NCBI GenBank assembly: GCA_028288305.1
Contig: JAQBOA010000016.1
Coordinates: forward strand, 62,001 to 126,000
Reading direction: 5' to 3'
Length of the DNA stretch: 64,000 nt
From: Mucilaginibacter sp.
Lineage (GTDB): Bacteria > Bacteroidota > Bacteroidia > Sphingobacteriales > Sphingobacteriaceae
The notes beneath the pieces were generated by a model that was not told the DNA's origin, made no database searches, and worked only from the letters and a program-made list of their open reading frames with translations. Position numbers and translations under genes: made by a program. This document shows, piece by piece, positions 16,276 through 24,233 of this stretch (the stretch's first letter is position 1; each line of letters begins with the position of its first letter).

Positions 16276-17058
16276 TTATTCTCCTTTAAAAACAGGTTTC
16301 CGTTTTTGCAAAAATGCTGAGATTCCTTCCTGCATATCTTTTGTACTAAAGCATTTTGAAAATTCTTCAATCTCTGTTTCAAATCCATTTACACCCGTTT
16401 GTGTGGCAGCGTTTATCGCCAAAATTGCCGAGGCTATGGCAAGTGGCGCACGTAAAAGAATTTTGTTTAAAATTTCTTCGGCTTGAACCAGCAAATTTTC
16501 CTGGCCGGTTACGTGATTAACCAGTCCATATTGATAAGCTTTGGCAGCAGATATCATATCAGCCGTTAAAATAATTTCCATTGCCTTACCTTTTCCCACC
16601 AGTTGTGTTAATCGTTGTGTGCCGCCATAACCTGGTATCAATCCTAAGGAGACTTCGGGCAAACCCATTTTAGCTATATCAGCAGCAATACGGATATGAC
16701 ACGCCATTGCAAGTTCAAGCCCACCGCCAAGTGCAAAACCATTTATCGCAGCAATAACAGGTTTATTACCATTTTCTATTAAGTCAAAAACTTGTGTTTG
16801 TCCGTCTCTTGCAATTTTAAACCCACCGTTTACATCAACGCCTTCAAATTCAGCGATATCCGCGCCCGCTACAAAGGCTTTTTGCCCAGCCCCGGTAATA
16901 ATAATACCTCCAACAGCAGGGTTATGTAAAGCCTCATGAAATGCAGCATGTAATTCAGTCAGGGTGGCTTTATTTAAGGCATTCATTTTGCTTTCGCGAT
17001 TTATGACGATATATTGAATGCGCCCCTTATTTTCTATAATTAAGTTTTGAAATATCAT
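16276..17058 (-). CDS. Enoyl-CoA hydratase/isomerase family protein
   Basis: 260 aa crotonase-fold protein. Oxyanion-hole segments are visible as AFVAGADIAEF and ALGGGLELAMACHIRIAA; the catalytic glutamates of enoyl-CoA hydratases fit LPEVSLGLIPGYGGTQRL. It would hydrate a trans-2-enoyl-CoA or a related thioester. Last gene of a four-gene minus-strand run headed by mazEF and containing a B12-binding mutase subunit, which suggests organic-acid or fatty-acid breakdown. The 16135-16275 gap holds only short AT-rich direct repeats. Confidence 0.93.
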   Translation of the reverse strand: MIFQNLIIENKGRIQYIVINRESKMNALNKATLTELHAAFHEALHNPAVGGIIITGAGQKAFVAGADIAEFEGVDVNGGFKIARDGQTQVFDLIENGNKPVIAAINGFALGGGLELAMACHIRIAADIAKMGLPEVSLGLIPGYGGTQRLTQLVGKGKAMEIILTADMISAAKAYQYGLVNHVTGQENLLVQAEEILNKILLRAPLAIASAILAINAATQTGVNGFETEIEEFSKCFSTKDMQEGISAFLQKRKPVFKGE

Positions 17059-17069
17059 GGTAGCCGGAT

Positions 17070-17489
17070 TTAAAAATTACGGTGTTTATGCACCCAATTT
17101 GTTATATATTTTACTATATCCTGCGTATTTGTACCGGGAGGAAAAAGCTCACCCACGCCAATTTTTTTTAATGCATCCATATCGTCCTGGGGGATAATCC
17201 CCCCTCCGGTAACCAGCACATCATCCATCCCTTTTTCTTTGATCAGGTTAATGATCTTAGGGAAAACCGTCATATGAGCGCCCGAAAGTATGGAGATGCC
17301 AATGGCATCCACATCCTCCTGAAGGGCAGTGTTTACCACCATTTCAGGTGTTTGACGTAGTCCGGTATAAATCACTTCCATACCCGCATCACGCAGGGAA
17401 GTAGCAATAATACGGGCGCCGCGATCATGTCCGTCAAGACCCACTTTGGCAACTAATACACGGATGGGACGATTAAAGGGTTGGCTCAT
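17070..17489 (-). CDS. Cobalamin-binding subunit (methylmalonyl-CoA mutase C-terminal domain type)
   Basis: 139 aa stand-alone B12-binding domain. The base-off cobalamin motif DxHxxG is present as [13 protein letters not shown] (about residues 16-28), followed by SILSGAHM and GGGIIP. Such subunits work with a separate catalytic subunit of methylmalonyl-CoA or related acyl-CoA mutases; that partner is not in this window. It lies 3 bp after mazF and 11 bp before the enoyl-CoA hydratase gene. No cobalamin riboswitch was seen upstream. Confidence 0.93.
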   Translation of the reverse strand: MSQPFNRPIRVLVAKVGLDGHDRGARIIATSLRDAGMEVIYTGLRQTPEMVVNTALQEDVDAIGISILSGAHMTVFPKIINLIKEKGMDDVLVTGGGIIPQDDMDALKKIGVGELFPPGTNTQDIVKYITNWVHKHRNF

Positions 17490-17492
17490 AAA

Positions 17493-17825
17493 TTATTCGA
17501 AGCTAAAAAACTCTGTTAATGTTTCGCATACCTTTCTGGATGTTTTTTCATCCATCATGCCTAATTTCTTGATTAGCCTTAATTTTGATACGGATATTAT
17601 ATGATCCAAAGCAATTTGTCCACTCTTATTTTGAAAAATACAGTTTACTCTGTGAGGATATGGCTTAATTGCTGATGTCATGGCCGCTATGGTGACAGTA
17701 GCTAATAAACCGTTTACTTCATTTGGCGAAATCACCAAACATGGCCGTGTTTTACTGATCTCACTGCCAATTACCGGGTTCAGGTCGACCAGCCAAACGT
17801 CAAAACGCTTAATTACCATTGCCAT
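17493..17825 (-). CDS. mazF: MazF/PemK-type endoribonuclease toxin
   Basis: 110 aa. Starts within KRFDVWLVDLNPVIGSEISKTRPCLVISPNE, the typical MazF beta-barrel opening (DLNPxxGxExxKxRP), and continues with the TIAAMTSAIK and PHRV strands. Members cleave mRNA at short sequence motifs. It overlaps mazE by 13 bases, the usual antitoxin-first order. The toxin gene looks intact. Confidence 0.92.
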   Translation of the reverse strand: MAMVIKRFDVWLVDLNPVIGSEISKTRPCLVISPNEVNGLLATVTIAAMTSAIKPYPHRVNCIFQNKSGQIALDHIISVSKLRLIKKLGMMDEKTSRKVCETLTEFFSFE

Positions 17826-18067
17826 TCTTTATCGGTCTCGGCATCTGAAAAACCTTCTAATAATTCGTCGTCAGGCTGATTGCCATTTTGAATGGCTGAA
17901 GTTAATTGCTCTTTCCATCCTTCCCTTGCTTTCTTTTTTGATTTGATAAGGATGCCGTTTTCCGTCGGATCGATTTCTATGTTATTGGATAAATCATATT
18001 GCTGAATAAGCGACTTAGGAATGCGTATACCAAAGGAGTTGCCGATTTTAATAAGCTTAGTTTCCAT
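17813..18067 (-). CDS. mazE: MazE/AbrB-type antitoxin
   Basis: 84 aa. The N-terminal 45 residues are a swapped-hairpin AbrB domain (TKLIKIGNSFGIRIPKSLI) that binds DNA and dimerises. The acidic C-terminus (DDELLEGFSDAETDKEW) is the expected MazF-binding tail. Probably autorepresses the four-gene operon together with MazF. First gene of the run mazE-mazF-B12 subunit-enoyl-CoA hydratase. Confidence 0.9.
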   Translation of the reverse strand: METKLIKIGNSFGIRIPKSLIQQYDLSNNIEIDPTENGILIKSKKKAREGWKEQLTSAIQNGNQPDDELLEGFSDAETDKEWQW

Positions 18068-18071
18068 ACAT

Positions 18072-18079
18072 CAAAGTTA
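18072..18079 (-). promoter_or_regulatory. -7 promoter box for the mazEF operon
   Basis: TAACTTTG on the minus strand matches TAnnTTTG and lies 4 bases before the mazE ATG. A second partial match lies just upstream. Confidence 0.5.
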
Positions 18080-18136
18080 GTACAAAGTAATTACAAATTA
18101 ACGTTTTTTTGTCAGATTGAGCTGATGTTACAAAAC

Positions 18137-18164
18137 TGTCTCATTTATGTCTCATATGTCTCAC
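18137..18164. promoter_or_regulatory. Three direct copies of TGTCTCAY
   Basis: TGTCTCAT at 18137, TGTCTCAT at 18148 and TGTCTCAC at 18157, spaced 11 and 9 bases, in the divergent gap between mazE and glnS. They could be operator half-sites for either transcript. Translated in frame with glnS they would give an artificial Ser-His-Met leader, which argues against the longer glnS start. Confidence 0.45.
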
Positions 18165-18183
18165 TTTTTAAATGCACTTGTCT

Positions 18184-18191
18184 TATTTTTG
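18184..18191 (+). promoter_or_regulatory. -7 promoter box for glnS
   Basis: TATTTTTG matches TAnnTTTG, 18 bases before the glnS ATG at 18210. Confidence 0.5.
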
Positions 18192-18209
18192 CAAACTGTT
18201 AACAACACC

Positions 18210-19868
18210 ATGAGCGAAGAAAGATCATTAAATTTTTTAGAAGAAATAGTTGAAGAAGATATAGCTGCCGGGAAAAACGGCGGTAGGATACTTACACGTT
18301 TCCCGCCCGAGCCAAACGGGCACCTGCATATCGGCCATGCCAAATCCATTTGTTTAAATTTTGGGCTTGCGCTTAAATATGGAGGTAAAACCAACCTTCG
18401 TTTTGATGATACCAACCCTACCAAAGAAGAAACCGAATATGTAGACAGCATTAAAGAAGATGTTAAATGGCTAGGATTTGAATGGGCACATGAGCTTTAT
18501 GCTTCCGACTATTTTGATAAACTTTACGACTTCGCGGTAACGCTGATAAAAAAAGGCATGGCCTATGTAGATGACAGTTCTGCCGAAGAAATAGCCGCTC
18601 AAAAAGGTACGCCTACAGAACCTGGCATTCCGAATCAATACCGTAGCCGCGGTATAGAAGAAAACCTTGCTTTATTTGCCGAAATGAAAGCAGGTAAATA
18701 TCCCGATGGCGCTAAAGTATTGCGTGCTAAGATAGACCTGGCAGCGCCGAATATGCATTTGCGCGACCCGTTGATGTACCGTATAAAGCATGCCCATCAC
18801 CACCGTACCGGTGATAAATGGTGTATTTACCCGATGTATGATTTTGCCCACGGGGAGTCGGATGCTATTGAGGAAATTACCCATTCTATTTGTACGCTGG
18901 AATTTATCCCTCATCGCGATCTGTATAATTGGTTTATTGAAAAACTCGAAATATTTCCATCTAAACAATATGAATTTGCCCGTTTAAATCTTAACTACAC
19001 CGTAATGAGTAAGCGTAAGCTGCTGCAACTGGTAGAAGACAAGCATGTTGAAGACTGGGATGACCCGCGTATGCCTACTATCAGCGGACTGCGCCGCAGG
19101 GGTTATACACCTGCTTCTATCCGTGATTTTTGCGACCGTATTGGTGTTGCCAAACGTGAGAACATGATAGACGTTAGTCTGCTGGAGTTTTGTATCCGTG
19201 AGGATTTAAATAAAACCGCCTGGCGTCGTATGGTTGTGCTCGATCCAATAAAAATGATCATCACCAACTATCCCGAAGCACAAACTGAAACCATGTTCAG
19301 CGAAAACAACCCGGAAGCAGAAGGTGGCGAAGGCGGCAGGGAACTCCCTTTCAGTAATGAACTGTGGATAGAGCGCGAGGATTTTATGGAGGAGCCACCT
19401 AAAAAGTTTTTTCGCCTGGGTATTGGCTTGATGGTTCGCCTTAAGAGCGCTTATATTGTTAAGTGCGATAGTTTCACTAAGGATGCTAGTGGAAATGTAA
19501 CCGAAATATATTGTACTTATATCCCCGAAAGTAAATCGGGAAATGATACCAGTGGTATTAACGTAAAGGGTACAATCCATTGGGTGAGCGTACCACATGC
19601 TAAAACTGCTGAAGTGCGCCTGTACGACCGCCTTTTCCGGGTTGAAGATCCTTCAAATGAAGATGGTGATTTTAAAGAATACCTTAATCCGGATAGTCTG
19701 CAAATTTTACCAAAAGCCTATATAGAAGCTGATCTGGCTAAAGCCATACCCGGCAAAGGTTACCAGTTTATCCGCAAAGGATATTTTACACTGGATAAGC
19801 ACTCAACAGCTGATAAACTGATTTTCAGCAGAACGGTTACACTGAAGGATGGGTGGAAAACCCCCTAG
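18210..19868 (+). CDS. glnS: Glutaminyl-tRNA synthetase
   Basis: 552 aa, about the length of the E. coli enzyme. Class I signatures: RFPPEPNGHLHIGHAKS near the N-terminus (HIGH motif) and VMSKRKL (KMSKS-like). An anticodon-binding beta-barrel region fills the C-terminal third. Start chosen at ATG 18210 (MSEERSLNFLEEIVEED), the family N-terminus; the frame is open further up but runs through a direct-repeat cluster. The last codons (Lys-Thr-Pro-stop) run into the left arm of palindrome P5. Confidence 0.97.
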   Translation: MSEERSLNFLEEIVEEDIAAGKNGGRILTRFPPEPNGHLHIGHAKSICLNFGLALKYGGKTNLRFDDTNPTKEETEYVDSIKEDVKWLGFEWAHELYASDYFDKLYDFAVTLIKKGMAYVDDSSAEEIAAQKGTPTEPGIPNQYRSRGIEENLALFAEMKAGKYPDGAKVLRAKIDLAAPNMHLRDPLMYRIKHAHHHRTGDKWCIYPMYDFAHGESDAIEEITHSICTLEFIPHRDLYNWFIEKLEIFPSKQYEFARLNLNYTVMSKRKLLQLVEDKHVEDWDDPRMPTISGLRRRGYTPASIRDFCDRIGVAKRENMIDVSLLEFCIREDLNKTAWRRMVVLDPIKMIITNYPEAQTETMFSENNPEAEGGEGGRELPFSNELWIEREDFMEEPPKKFFRLGIGLMVRLKSAYIVKCDSFTKDASGNVTEIYCTYIPESKSGNDTSGINVKGTIHWVSVPHAKTAEVRLYDRLFRVEDPSNEDGDFKEYLNPDSLQILPKAYIEADLAKAIPGKGYQFIRKGYFTLDKHSTADKLIFSRTVTLKDGWKTP

Positions 19869-19935
19869 CCCCCTAAGGGGGAACTAAAAGTTTAAAACTT
19901 AGGCAAATCACCCCCCTTTAGAGGGCCGGGGGGTT
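19859..19935. repeat. Intergenic palindrome P5 (family A)
   Basis: Left arm AACCCCCTAGCCCCCTAAGG (from 19859) mirrors CCCCCCTTTAGAGGGCCGGGGGGTT (19911-19935), with a central AAGTTT/AAACTT hairpin. The left arm contains the glnS stop codon and the right arm touches the stop of the convergent amidase gene. Confidence 0.8.
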
Positions 19936-20758
19936 AATACTTTTTATACACATTATACAAAATATTCAAATCCAACTGCGTCAAAGCCGGACTTATGTCT
20001 GTTTGTACAAAGTGACGTTTAAAGGCTACTATTGTGGCATTGATATCGGAGGTGTCATAGCCTATGAGTTTCAAGGCTATGGTATAATCAAAGTTATCTG
20101 GTGCAAGTTCCAGTATATCATCGCTCCAGTATCCGAAACCGTGTTCGGCCAGGGTTTTCCATGGGAAGAGCGGCCCAGGGTCAGGTTTACGCTTGGGCGC
20201 GAAATCCTGGTGACCTATAAAGTTTGCCTGGGGAATATTATAATTCTTTTTTAAATCGGCCAGTAAAAGCAGCAGACTTTTGATCTGTGCGTCGGTAAAA
20301 GGTTCGTTGCCGTTATTATCAATTTCTATTCCTAAGGAGCAACTGTTCATATCAGTAACGCTGCCCCATTTGCCTACGCCGGCATGGTTGGCGCGCAGGT
20401 AATCGTTCACCATATGGAATACCTTTCCGTTTTTGGCAATCACATAATGGGCGCTTACCTGGGTGCTGGCTATAGTAAAGGTTTTAAGCGTTTGCTGCAC
20501 CGAATCCTGTGCGGTGTAATGAATAATCACATAATTAGCCTTGCGGATGCCAAAGTTAACTGTACCCACCCACTCCGAAGGTATCGGCATGCCCGTACTA
20601 TCTTTTAGCGAGTCGGGCAATTGCGTTTTTATTTTGGCCATGTAACCCTTGGTTTTATCTTTATAAACTTTATTGGTGATAGCGTACGGCCCTTTAGGCG
20701 AGCACGAAGCCAAAACAGCCAGCAATAATATCGATAGGTACAGGTAAATTTTTTTCAT
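19934..20758 (-). CDS. Lipoprotein N-acetylmuramoyl-L-alanine amidase (amidase_2)
   Basis: 274 aa from ATG 20756-20758 (MKKIYLYLSILLLAVLASC), a lipoprotein signal with lipobox LASC; the 13 extra upstream codons would spoil it. The amidase_2/AmpD fold is marked by VIIHYTA (Zn His), HYVIAKNG, a LGIEIDNNG strand and the NFIGHQDFAPKRKPDPGPLFPW block, with a second Zn His and the Asp/Pro-Gly loop. Cleaves the bond between MurNAc and the stem peptide, for recycling or remodelling. Probably attached to a periplasm-facing membrane. Confidence 0.92.
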   Translation of the reverse strand: MKKIYLYLSILLLAVLASCSPKGPYAITNKVYKDKTKGYMAKIKTQLPDSLKDSTGMPIPSEWVGTVNFGIRKANYVIIHYTAQDSVQQTLKTFTIASTQVSAHYVIAKNGKVFHMVNDYLRANHAGVGKWGSVTDMNSCSLGIEIDNNGNEPFTDAQIKSLLLLLADLKKNYNIPQANFIGHQDFAPKRKPDPGPLFPWKTLAEHGFGYWSDDILELAPDNFDYTIALKLIGYDTSDINATIVAFKRHFVQTDISPALTQLDLNILYNVYKKY

Positions 20759-20890
20759 AGCAGGTAACAATAAAGCTAATTTACGCAAATAAGGCAATTT
20801 ACACGTAAAGCTGTGTAACGAAAATGTGGCATTTGCTTTTTTGCAAGAGCCAGAATCTCTTAAATGGTATTACTGTTATGACTAGTGTTG

Positions 20891-20990
20891 TGTCAATTAT
20901 GAATTGACGTTTAGTCCCGAGTCAAAAGTCCGGAGTTTTGAGTCAGAAAAGTAAAAATTTGACTTATGACTAAAGACTGTTGACTTGACA
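20891..20990. repeat. Intergenic word-repeat palindrome P6
   Basis: TTAGTC-N4-GTCAAA (20911-20926) mirrors TTTGAC-N4-GACTAA (20958-20973). Outer TGTCAA (20891-20896) pairs with TTGACA (20985-20990). The words AGTC and GACT are reiterated about ten times. It lies in a 300-bp gap between two minus-strand genes; the rest of that gap shows nothing else. Confidence 0.75.
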
Positions 20991-21059
20991 TTAGTTTGCG
21001 TGCTTTGTACCTCGCAATGAAAAATGGACTAGGTTAGTGATAATTAGACCGCTACGATA

Positions 21060-21248
21060 TTATTTTTGATAGCATTTAATCAATAAGTTTGCCATTTGTG
21101 GCTGGTCTTTAAACCTCGATATCTCTTGTAAATCTTCCCTGAATAAGCAATACTGATTTTTCAGAAACTTATATTTTTCAATGTCTGCAATTAATTTGTC
21201 CAGCTCAGTATTTAACCCTTCGGACTTGTGGTTTATATTATCTTCCAT
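21060..21248 (-). CDS. Small helical hypothetical protein
   Basis: 62 aa from ATG 21246-21248. Charged and helical throughout (LDKLIADIEKYKFLKNQY), possibly a short coiled coil; no membrane segment or motif. The open frame extends upstream, but that part is encoded by the 48-bp tandem repeat and looks accidental. Not recognised; it could be a true small protein or a chance ORF. Confidence 0.4.
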   Translation of the reverse strand: MEDNINHKSEGLNTELDKLIADIEKYKFLKNQYCLFREDLQEISRFKDQPQMANLLIKCYQK

Positions 21249-21281
21249 AAAGGAATTGTATAAATTTTTATTAAAAAAAAG

Positions 21282-21377
21282 GCCCGTGACTAAGACGGGC
21301 AGTATCAGCAAATATCGTCTTCGGCTAACACCCATGACTAAGACGGGTAGTATCTGCACTTATTGTTCTCGGCTAAT
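21282..21377. repeat. Tandem pair of 48-bp hairpin-bearing repeats
   Basis: Copies at 21282-21329 and 21330-21377 match at about 38 of 48 positions. Each opens with a hairpin: GCCCGT-gactaag-ACGGGC in copy 1 and ACCCAT-gactaag-ACGGGT in copy 2. The outermost pair changes from G-C to A-T on both sides, a compensatory change. Each copy ends with CGGCTAAY. REP/BIME-like in style. Confidence 0.75.
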
Positions 21378-21494
21378 ATTAACTGTTACGTATTATATTT
21401 CCTGTAGGTTTCAATAAATAAAAATTTATTTTAAACAAGTTAATTTATTAACCAATTACTATAATTAAGTAAAGCGATTATTTGCATCCTTTAG

Positions 21495-22184
21495 TTATTG
21501 TTCCCATCCCATTATGGTCATAATCCTTAAAAACTCATCTTGTAAAGGAGTCTCAATATGTACGGGCAATTTAGTAACTGGGTGGTTAAATAATAATTGT
21601 GAAGCATGGAGCAGCATAGTGTCACATTCCCATCGTTCTTTAAACAATTTGTTTTGCTTGTTACAGCCATGGGTACGGTCGCCAATTATGGGATGAAATA
21701 TATGGCTGAAGTGTTTACGCAGCTGGTGCATACGCCCGGTAGCGGGGTTAGCTTCTACCAGCGAATAACGCGAAGTAGGGTGATTGCCAAGTGGCACATC
21801 CACTTCGGCACAGGCAAGTGTTTTATACCGTGTAAAGGCATTCTGCAAGGTTCCATTTTCCTTACGCAGCGGATAATCAATTTCCTGCTCAGCGGGTGTA
21901 TAACCACGAACTATGGCCAGGTATTTTTTGTCAACTTTATTTTCATAAAACTGCTGCTGCATTAGTTTCTCTACGTCTTTGCTTAAAGCAAACAACAGCA
22001 CACCACCGGTTTTACGATCGAGCCGGTGTACAGGGTATACACGCCTGTTGAGCTGATCCCGCAAAATTTGTAGAGCAAACTCCTCCGCATCCCTCGCTAT
22101 TGGCGACTGGTGCACCAGTAAACCATGAGGCTTGTTTATAGCTACCAGGTCATCATCGTGGAATACAATATCAAGTAAGGGCAT
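21495..22184 (-). CDS. truC: RNA pseudouridine synthase, TruC-like (RluA family)
   Basis: 229 aa. RluA-type signatures: VAINKPHGLLVHQS near residue 15 and YPVHRLDRKTGGVLLFAL around residue 50, whose Asp is the catalytic residue. An ATGRMHQLRKHF block and HPIIGDRTHG follow. There is no S4 domain and the length fits TruC, which in E. coli modifies U65 of some tRNAs. TruC rather than another RluA paralogue is a moderate call. The 21378-21494 stretch upstream of its 3' end is AT-rich with nothing obvious. Confidence 0.85.
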   Translation of the reverse strand: MPLLDIVFHDDDLVAINKPHGLLVHQSPIARDAEEFALQILRDQLNRRVYPVHRLDRKTGGVLLFALSKDVEKLMQQQFYENKVDKKYLAIVRGYTPAEQEIDYPLRKENGTLQNAFTRYKTLACAEVDVPLGNHPTSRYSLVEANPATGRMHQLRKHFSHIFHPIIGDRTHGCNKQNKLFKERWECDTMLLHASQLLFNHPVTKLPVHIETPLQDEFLRIMTIMGWEQ

Positions 22185-22330
22185 TTAGCGGCAAAAGTAA
22201 GGTATTTGTAATCATGGTTATCGTTAAATCCTACGAATCATGGTTCAGACTACTTCCAAAATAAATATCATTACAAATGCAACGCTTGCACAAAAACTTA
22301 AGTCTGTTATAATAAACCAAATAAAGAATT

Positions 22331-23374
22331 ATGAAAACTTATTTAAGCTTATTTATTGTAGCCTGTCAAAGTGTTGCTGCGCTGGCCCAGGATTACGACA
22401 ACAAAACTCCATATTTAACTAAGTCGTTGGCAAATGATGCGATCAGCAGTGTGGTAGTATCTACATCGGCAGGAGGCATCGCAGTTAGCGGCCAAAGTGG
22501 TGAAACGCCCAGAATAGAAGTATATATAAGAGACAATAACAACCGGGAACTATCAAAAGAAGAAATCAAAAAGCGCCTGGAAGAAGATTACGATATGAAT
22601 ATTTCGGTTAACGGACATGAATTAAGTGCGATTGTAAAAACCAAGCACAATTTTACAAACTGGCGGCAATCAATGAGCATATCATTCAAAATTTATGTTC
22701 CCCGCCAGGTTTCAACCGATTTAAAAACCAGCGGCGGCGGTATCCATCTTGATAATTTAAAAGGTAATGAAACCTTCACAACCAGCGGCGGCGGCTTGCA
22801 AATTGATAAATTAGACGGCGTGATCCGTGGCAGAACATCAGGAGGCGGCATTGACGTTTCAAACTCAAATGATGATATTGATTTAACAACCAGCGGTGGA
22901 GGTATTTTAGCAAAAAATTGCAGTGGTAAAATAAGGCTGGTAACTTCGGGAGGAGGATTGGTTCTTGAAGATTTAAAGGGAACCATCTATTCACACACCA
23001 GTGGTGGTGGTGTTGAAGGAAATAACATTGAAGGTGAATTAATTACAGGTACGTCAGGTGGTGGTATTGAACTGAAGCATATGAATTGCAGCTTAGAAGC
23101 TATAACCAGCGGCGGCAACTTAGATGCACAAATGACCCATGTAGGTAAATATCTTAAATTGCATGCAAGTGCCGGAAACATAGACCTTGTATTACCTTTA
23201 AAACAAGGTCTTTATCTGGATTTATCCGGTGAAAGCATCAATCAGCATCCCGGTAATATTAGCGGTTTTAGCGGTGAATGGAATAAGCACCATATCAATG
23301 GAAGCGTAAACGGAGGCGGAGCACCGGTTAATGCTAATGCTTCAAGCGGCGACATCAATGTGAAGTTTAATTAA
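22331..23374 (+). CDS. Exported DUF4097-type beta-repeat protein
   Basis: 347 aa. Signal peptide about 1-20 (ending ALAQ). From about residue 125 a TSGGG/SGGG turn recurs roughly every 18-22 residues (TSGGGIHLDNL, TSGGGLQIDKL, TSGGGIDVSNS and so on), building a right-handed beta-helix-like toastrack domain. Probably periplasmic or surface-exposed. Related domains occur in the LiaF-like protein at 2879-3853. Ligand and role are unknown. Confidence 0.88.
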   Translation: MKTYLSLFIVACQSVAALAQDYDNKTPYLTKSLANDAISSVVVSTSAGGIAVSGQSGETPRIEVYIRDNNNRELSKEEIKKRLEEDYDMNISVNGHELSAIVKTKHNFTNWRQSMSISFKIYVPRQVSTDLKTSGGGIHLDNLKGNETFTTSGGGLQIDKLDGVIRGRTSGGGIDVSNSNDDIDLTTSGGGILAKNCSGKIRLVTSGGGLVLEDLKGTIYSHTSGGGVEGNNIEGELITGTSGGGIELKHMNCSLEAITSGGNLDAQMTHVGKYLKLHASAGNIDLVLPLKQGLYLDLSGESINQHPGNISGFSGEWNKHHINGSVNGGGAPVNANASSGDINVKFN

Positions 23375-23379
23375 CATGA

Positions 23380-23537
23380 GTTCGATATAAATTTCTCATA
23401 TAAAAGCATTCGTTCGCCTCACTAAATCCTCTCCAAAGGAGAGGACTTTGAATATCAAGATGGGTAATTTTGTATCTTTTAAGCTCCCTCTCCTTTGGAG
23501 AGGGCCGGGGTGAGGCGAATATAAAATCATATCGAAC
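23380..23537. repeat. Composite palindrome P7 (family A nested in family D)
   Basis: Outer arms GTTCGATAT (23380-23388) and ATATCGAAC (23529-23537) are perfect. Inside, CGCCTCACTAAATCC (from 23415) mirrors GGCCGGGGTGAGGCG (to about 23517). Each inner arm carries its own hairpin, CCTCTCC-AAA-GGAGAGG (23428-23444) and CCCTCTCC-TTT-GGAGAGGG (23486-23504). It fills the gap between convergent genes. Confidence 0.85.
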
Positions 23538-23557
23538 TGATATTAATTAGGATACTG

Positions 23558-23896
23558 TTAAATATTCACCCTGTCCCCATGTGATTTGGGCTCTGATATA
23601 ACCAAAAAATGAAGGTCTATATTTTCATTATTAAGTATGCGGTGTTTGGTGTTTGGCTGAATATGGATAGATTGATGTGCATTAACTGATTTTATCGCGC
23701 CCTCGATTTCAAATGTTGCTGTACCCGATAAAATATAAAACACCTGTTGTGCGTGTTGATGATAATGAAATTGTTCGCTGGTTCCGGGTGGCATACGCTC
23801 TTGGATCACGCTCAAACTGTCCGACTTTAATAGATGCCAACCATCGCAATGGTTGCCCCATATATAGTGTTCCGCGTTATCAGTTGATGTAATCAT
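23558..23896 (-). CDS. Cupin-domain protein
   Basis: 112 aa single cupin. Motif 1 with metal-binding histidines is HYHQHAQQVFYILSGTATFEIEG (about residues 44-66), and motif 2 follows as HIQPNTKHRILNNENIDLHFLVIS. A small cytosolic metal-binding beta-barrel; substrate unknown. Separated by a hairpin from the DUF2905 gene upstream. Confidence 0.9.
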   Translation of the reverse strand: MITSTDNAEHYIWGNHCDGWHLLKSDSLSVIQERMPPGTSEQFHYHQHAQQVFYILSGTATFEIEGAIKSVNAHQSIHIQPNTKHRILNNENIDLHFLVISEPKSHGDRVNI

Positions 23897-23909
23897 TTGG
23901 GGAATTATG

Positions 23910-23941
23910 AGACTTACGAGTTTTTAAAACTTCGTAAGTCT
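23910..23941. other. Hairpin P16 between cupin and DUF2905 genes
   Basis: AGACTTACGA (23910-23919) and TCGTAAGTCT (23932-23941) form a perfect 10-bp stem whose loop is itself GTTTT/AAAAC. No T-tract on the minus strand. It resembles the other intergenic palindromes on a smaller scale. Confidence 0.6.
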
Positions 23942-23949
23942 TTTGTGAA

Positions 23950-24174
23950 TTAATTAAGCCATTTCCATATCCTGAAAAGCAAAAACACAATCACGTTAAG
24001 AAGAATGAGGGTGGTTAAAGGAAAGTAAAAGCTAAAATTCTTTTTTTCAATGCGTATATCACCTGGAAGGTGCCCCAGCCATTTAAGGCTCCCGCCAAAA
24101 AAATATATTACAACGCCAATAATCAAAATTCCGGCGCCGATTGATATAAGTAATTTACCAACTTGATTATCCAT
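23950..24174 (-). CDS. DUF2905 family membrane protein
   Basis: 74 aa with two hydrophobic helices (about 8-28 and 50-70) around GSLKWLGHLPGDIRIEKKNFSFYFPL, the characteristic DUF2905 core (LGxLPGDIR). A small inner-membrane protein of unknown function, widespread in bacteria. Confidence 0.9.
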   Translation of the reverse strand: MDNQVGKLLISIGAGILIIGVVIYFFGGSLKWLGHLPGDIRIEKKNFSFYFPLTTLILLNVIVFLLFRIWKWLN

Positions 24175-24189
24175 CCTTTATCTTTGAAC

Positions 24190-24232
24190 CCAAGAAAACC
24201 TTTCAGCTTTCGCCTTTCAGCTTTAACCTTCT
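24190..24232. repeat. Reiterated CCTTTCAGCTTT word (P15, family C)
   Basis: ACCTTTCAGCTTTCGCCTTT followed by CAGCTTTAACC repeats the word CTTTCAGCTTT twice. The reverse complement of this word is present in palindrome P13 (AGCTGAAAGGT). Only one arm is evident here. Confidence 0.55.
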
Positions 24233-24233
24233 A

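Noticed and set aside
18068..18209. Cobalamin riboswitch for the B12-binding subunit operon
   Set aside because: No B12-box-like sequence or large fold was seen, and the region holds only a promoter and direct repeats.
18147..18209. Longer glnS N-terminus
   Set aside because: The extra codons come from TGTCTCAY repeats and a -7 box lies inside; the family start is the ATG at 18210.
21249..21359. N-terminal extension of the small ORF at 21060
   Set aside because: It is encoded by the tandem repeat, giving a duplicated ILPVLV stretch that looks accidental.
21282..21377. Possible CRISPR repeats
   Set aside because: Only two adjacent copies with no spacer between them and no cas genes in the window.
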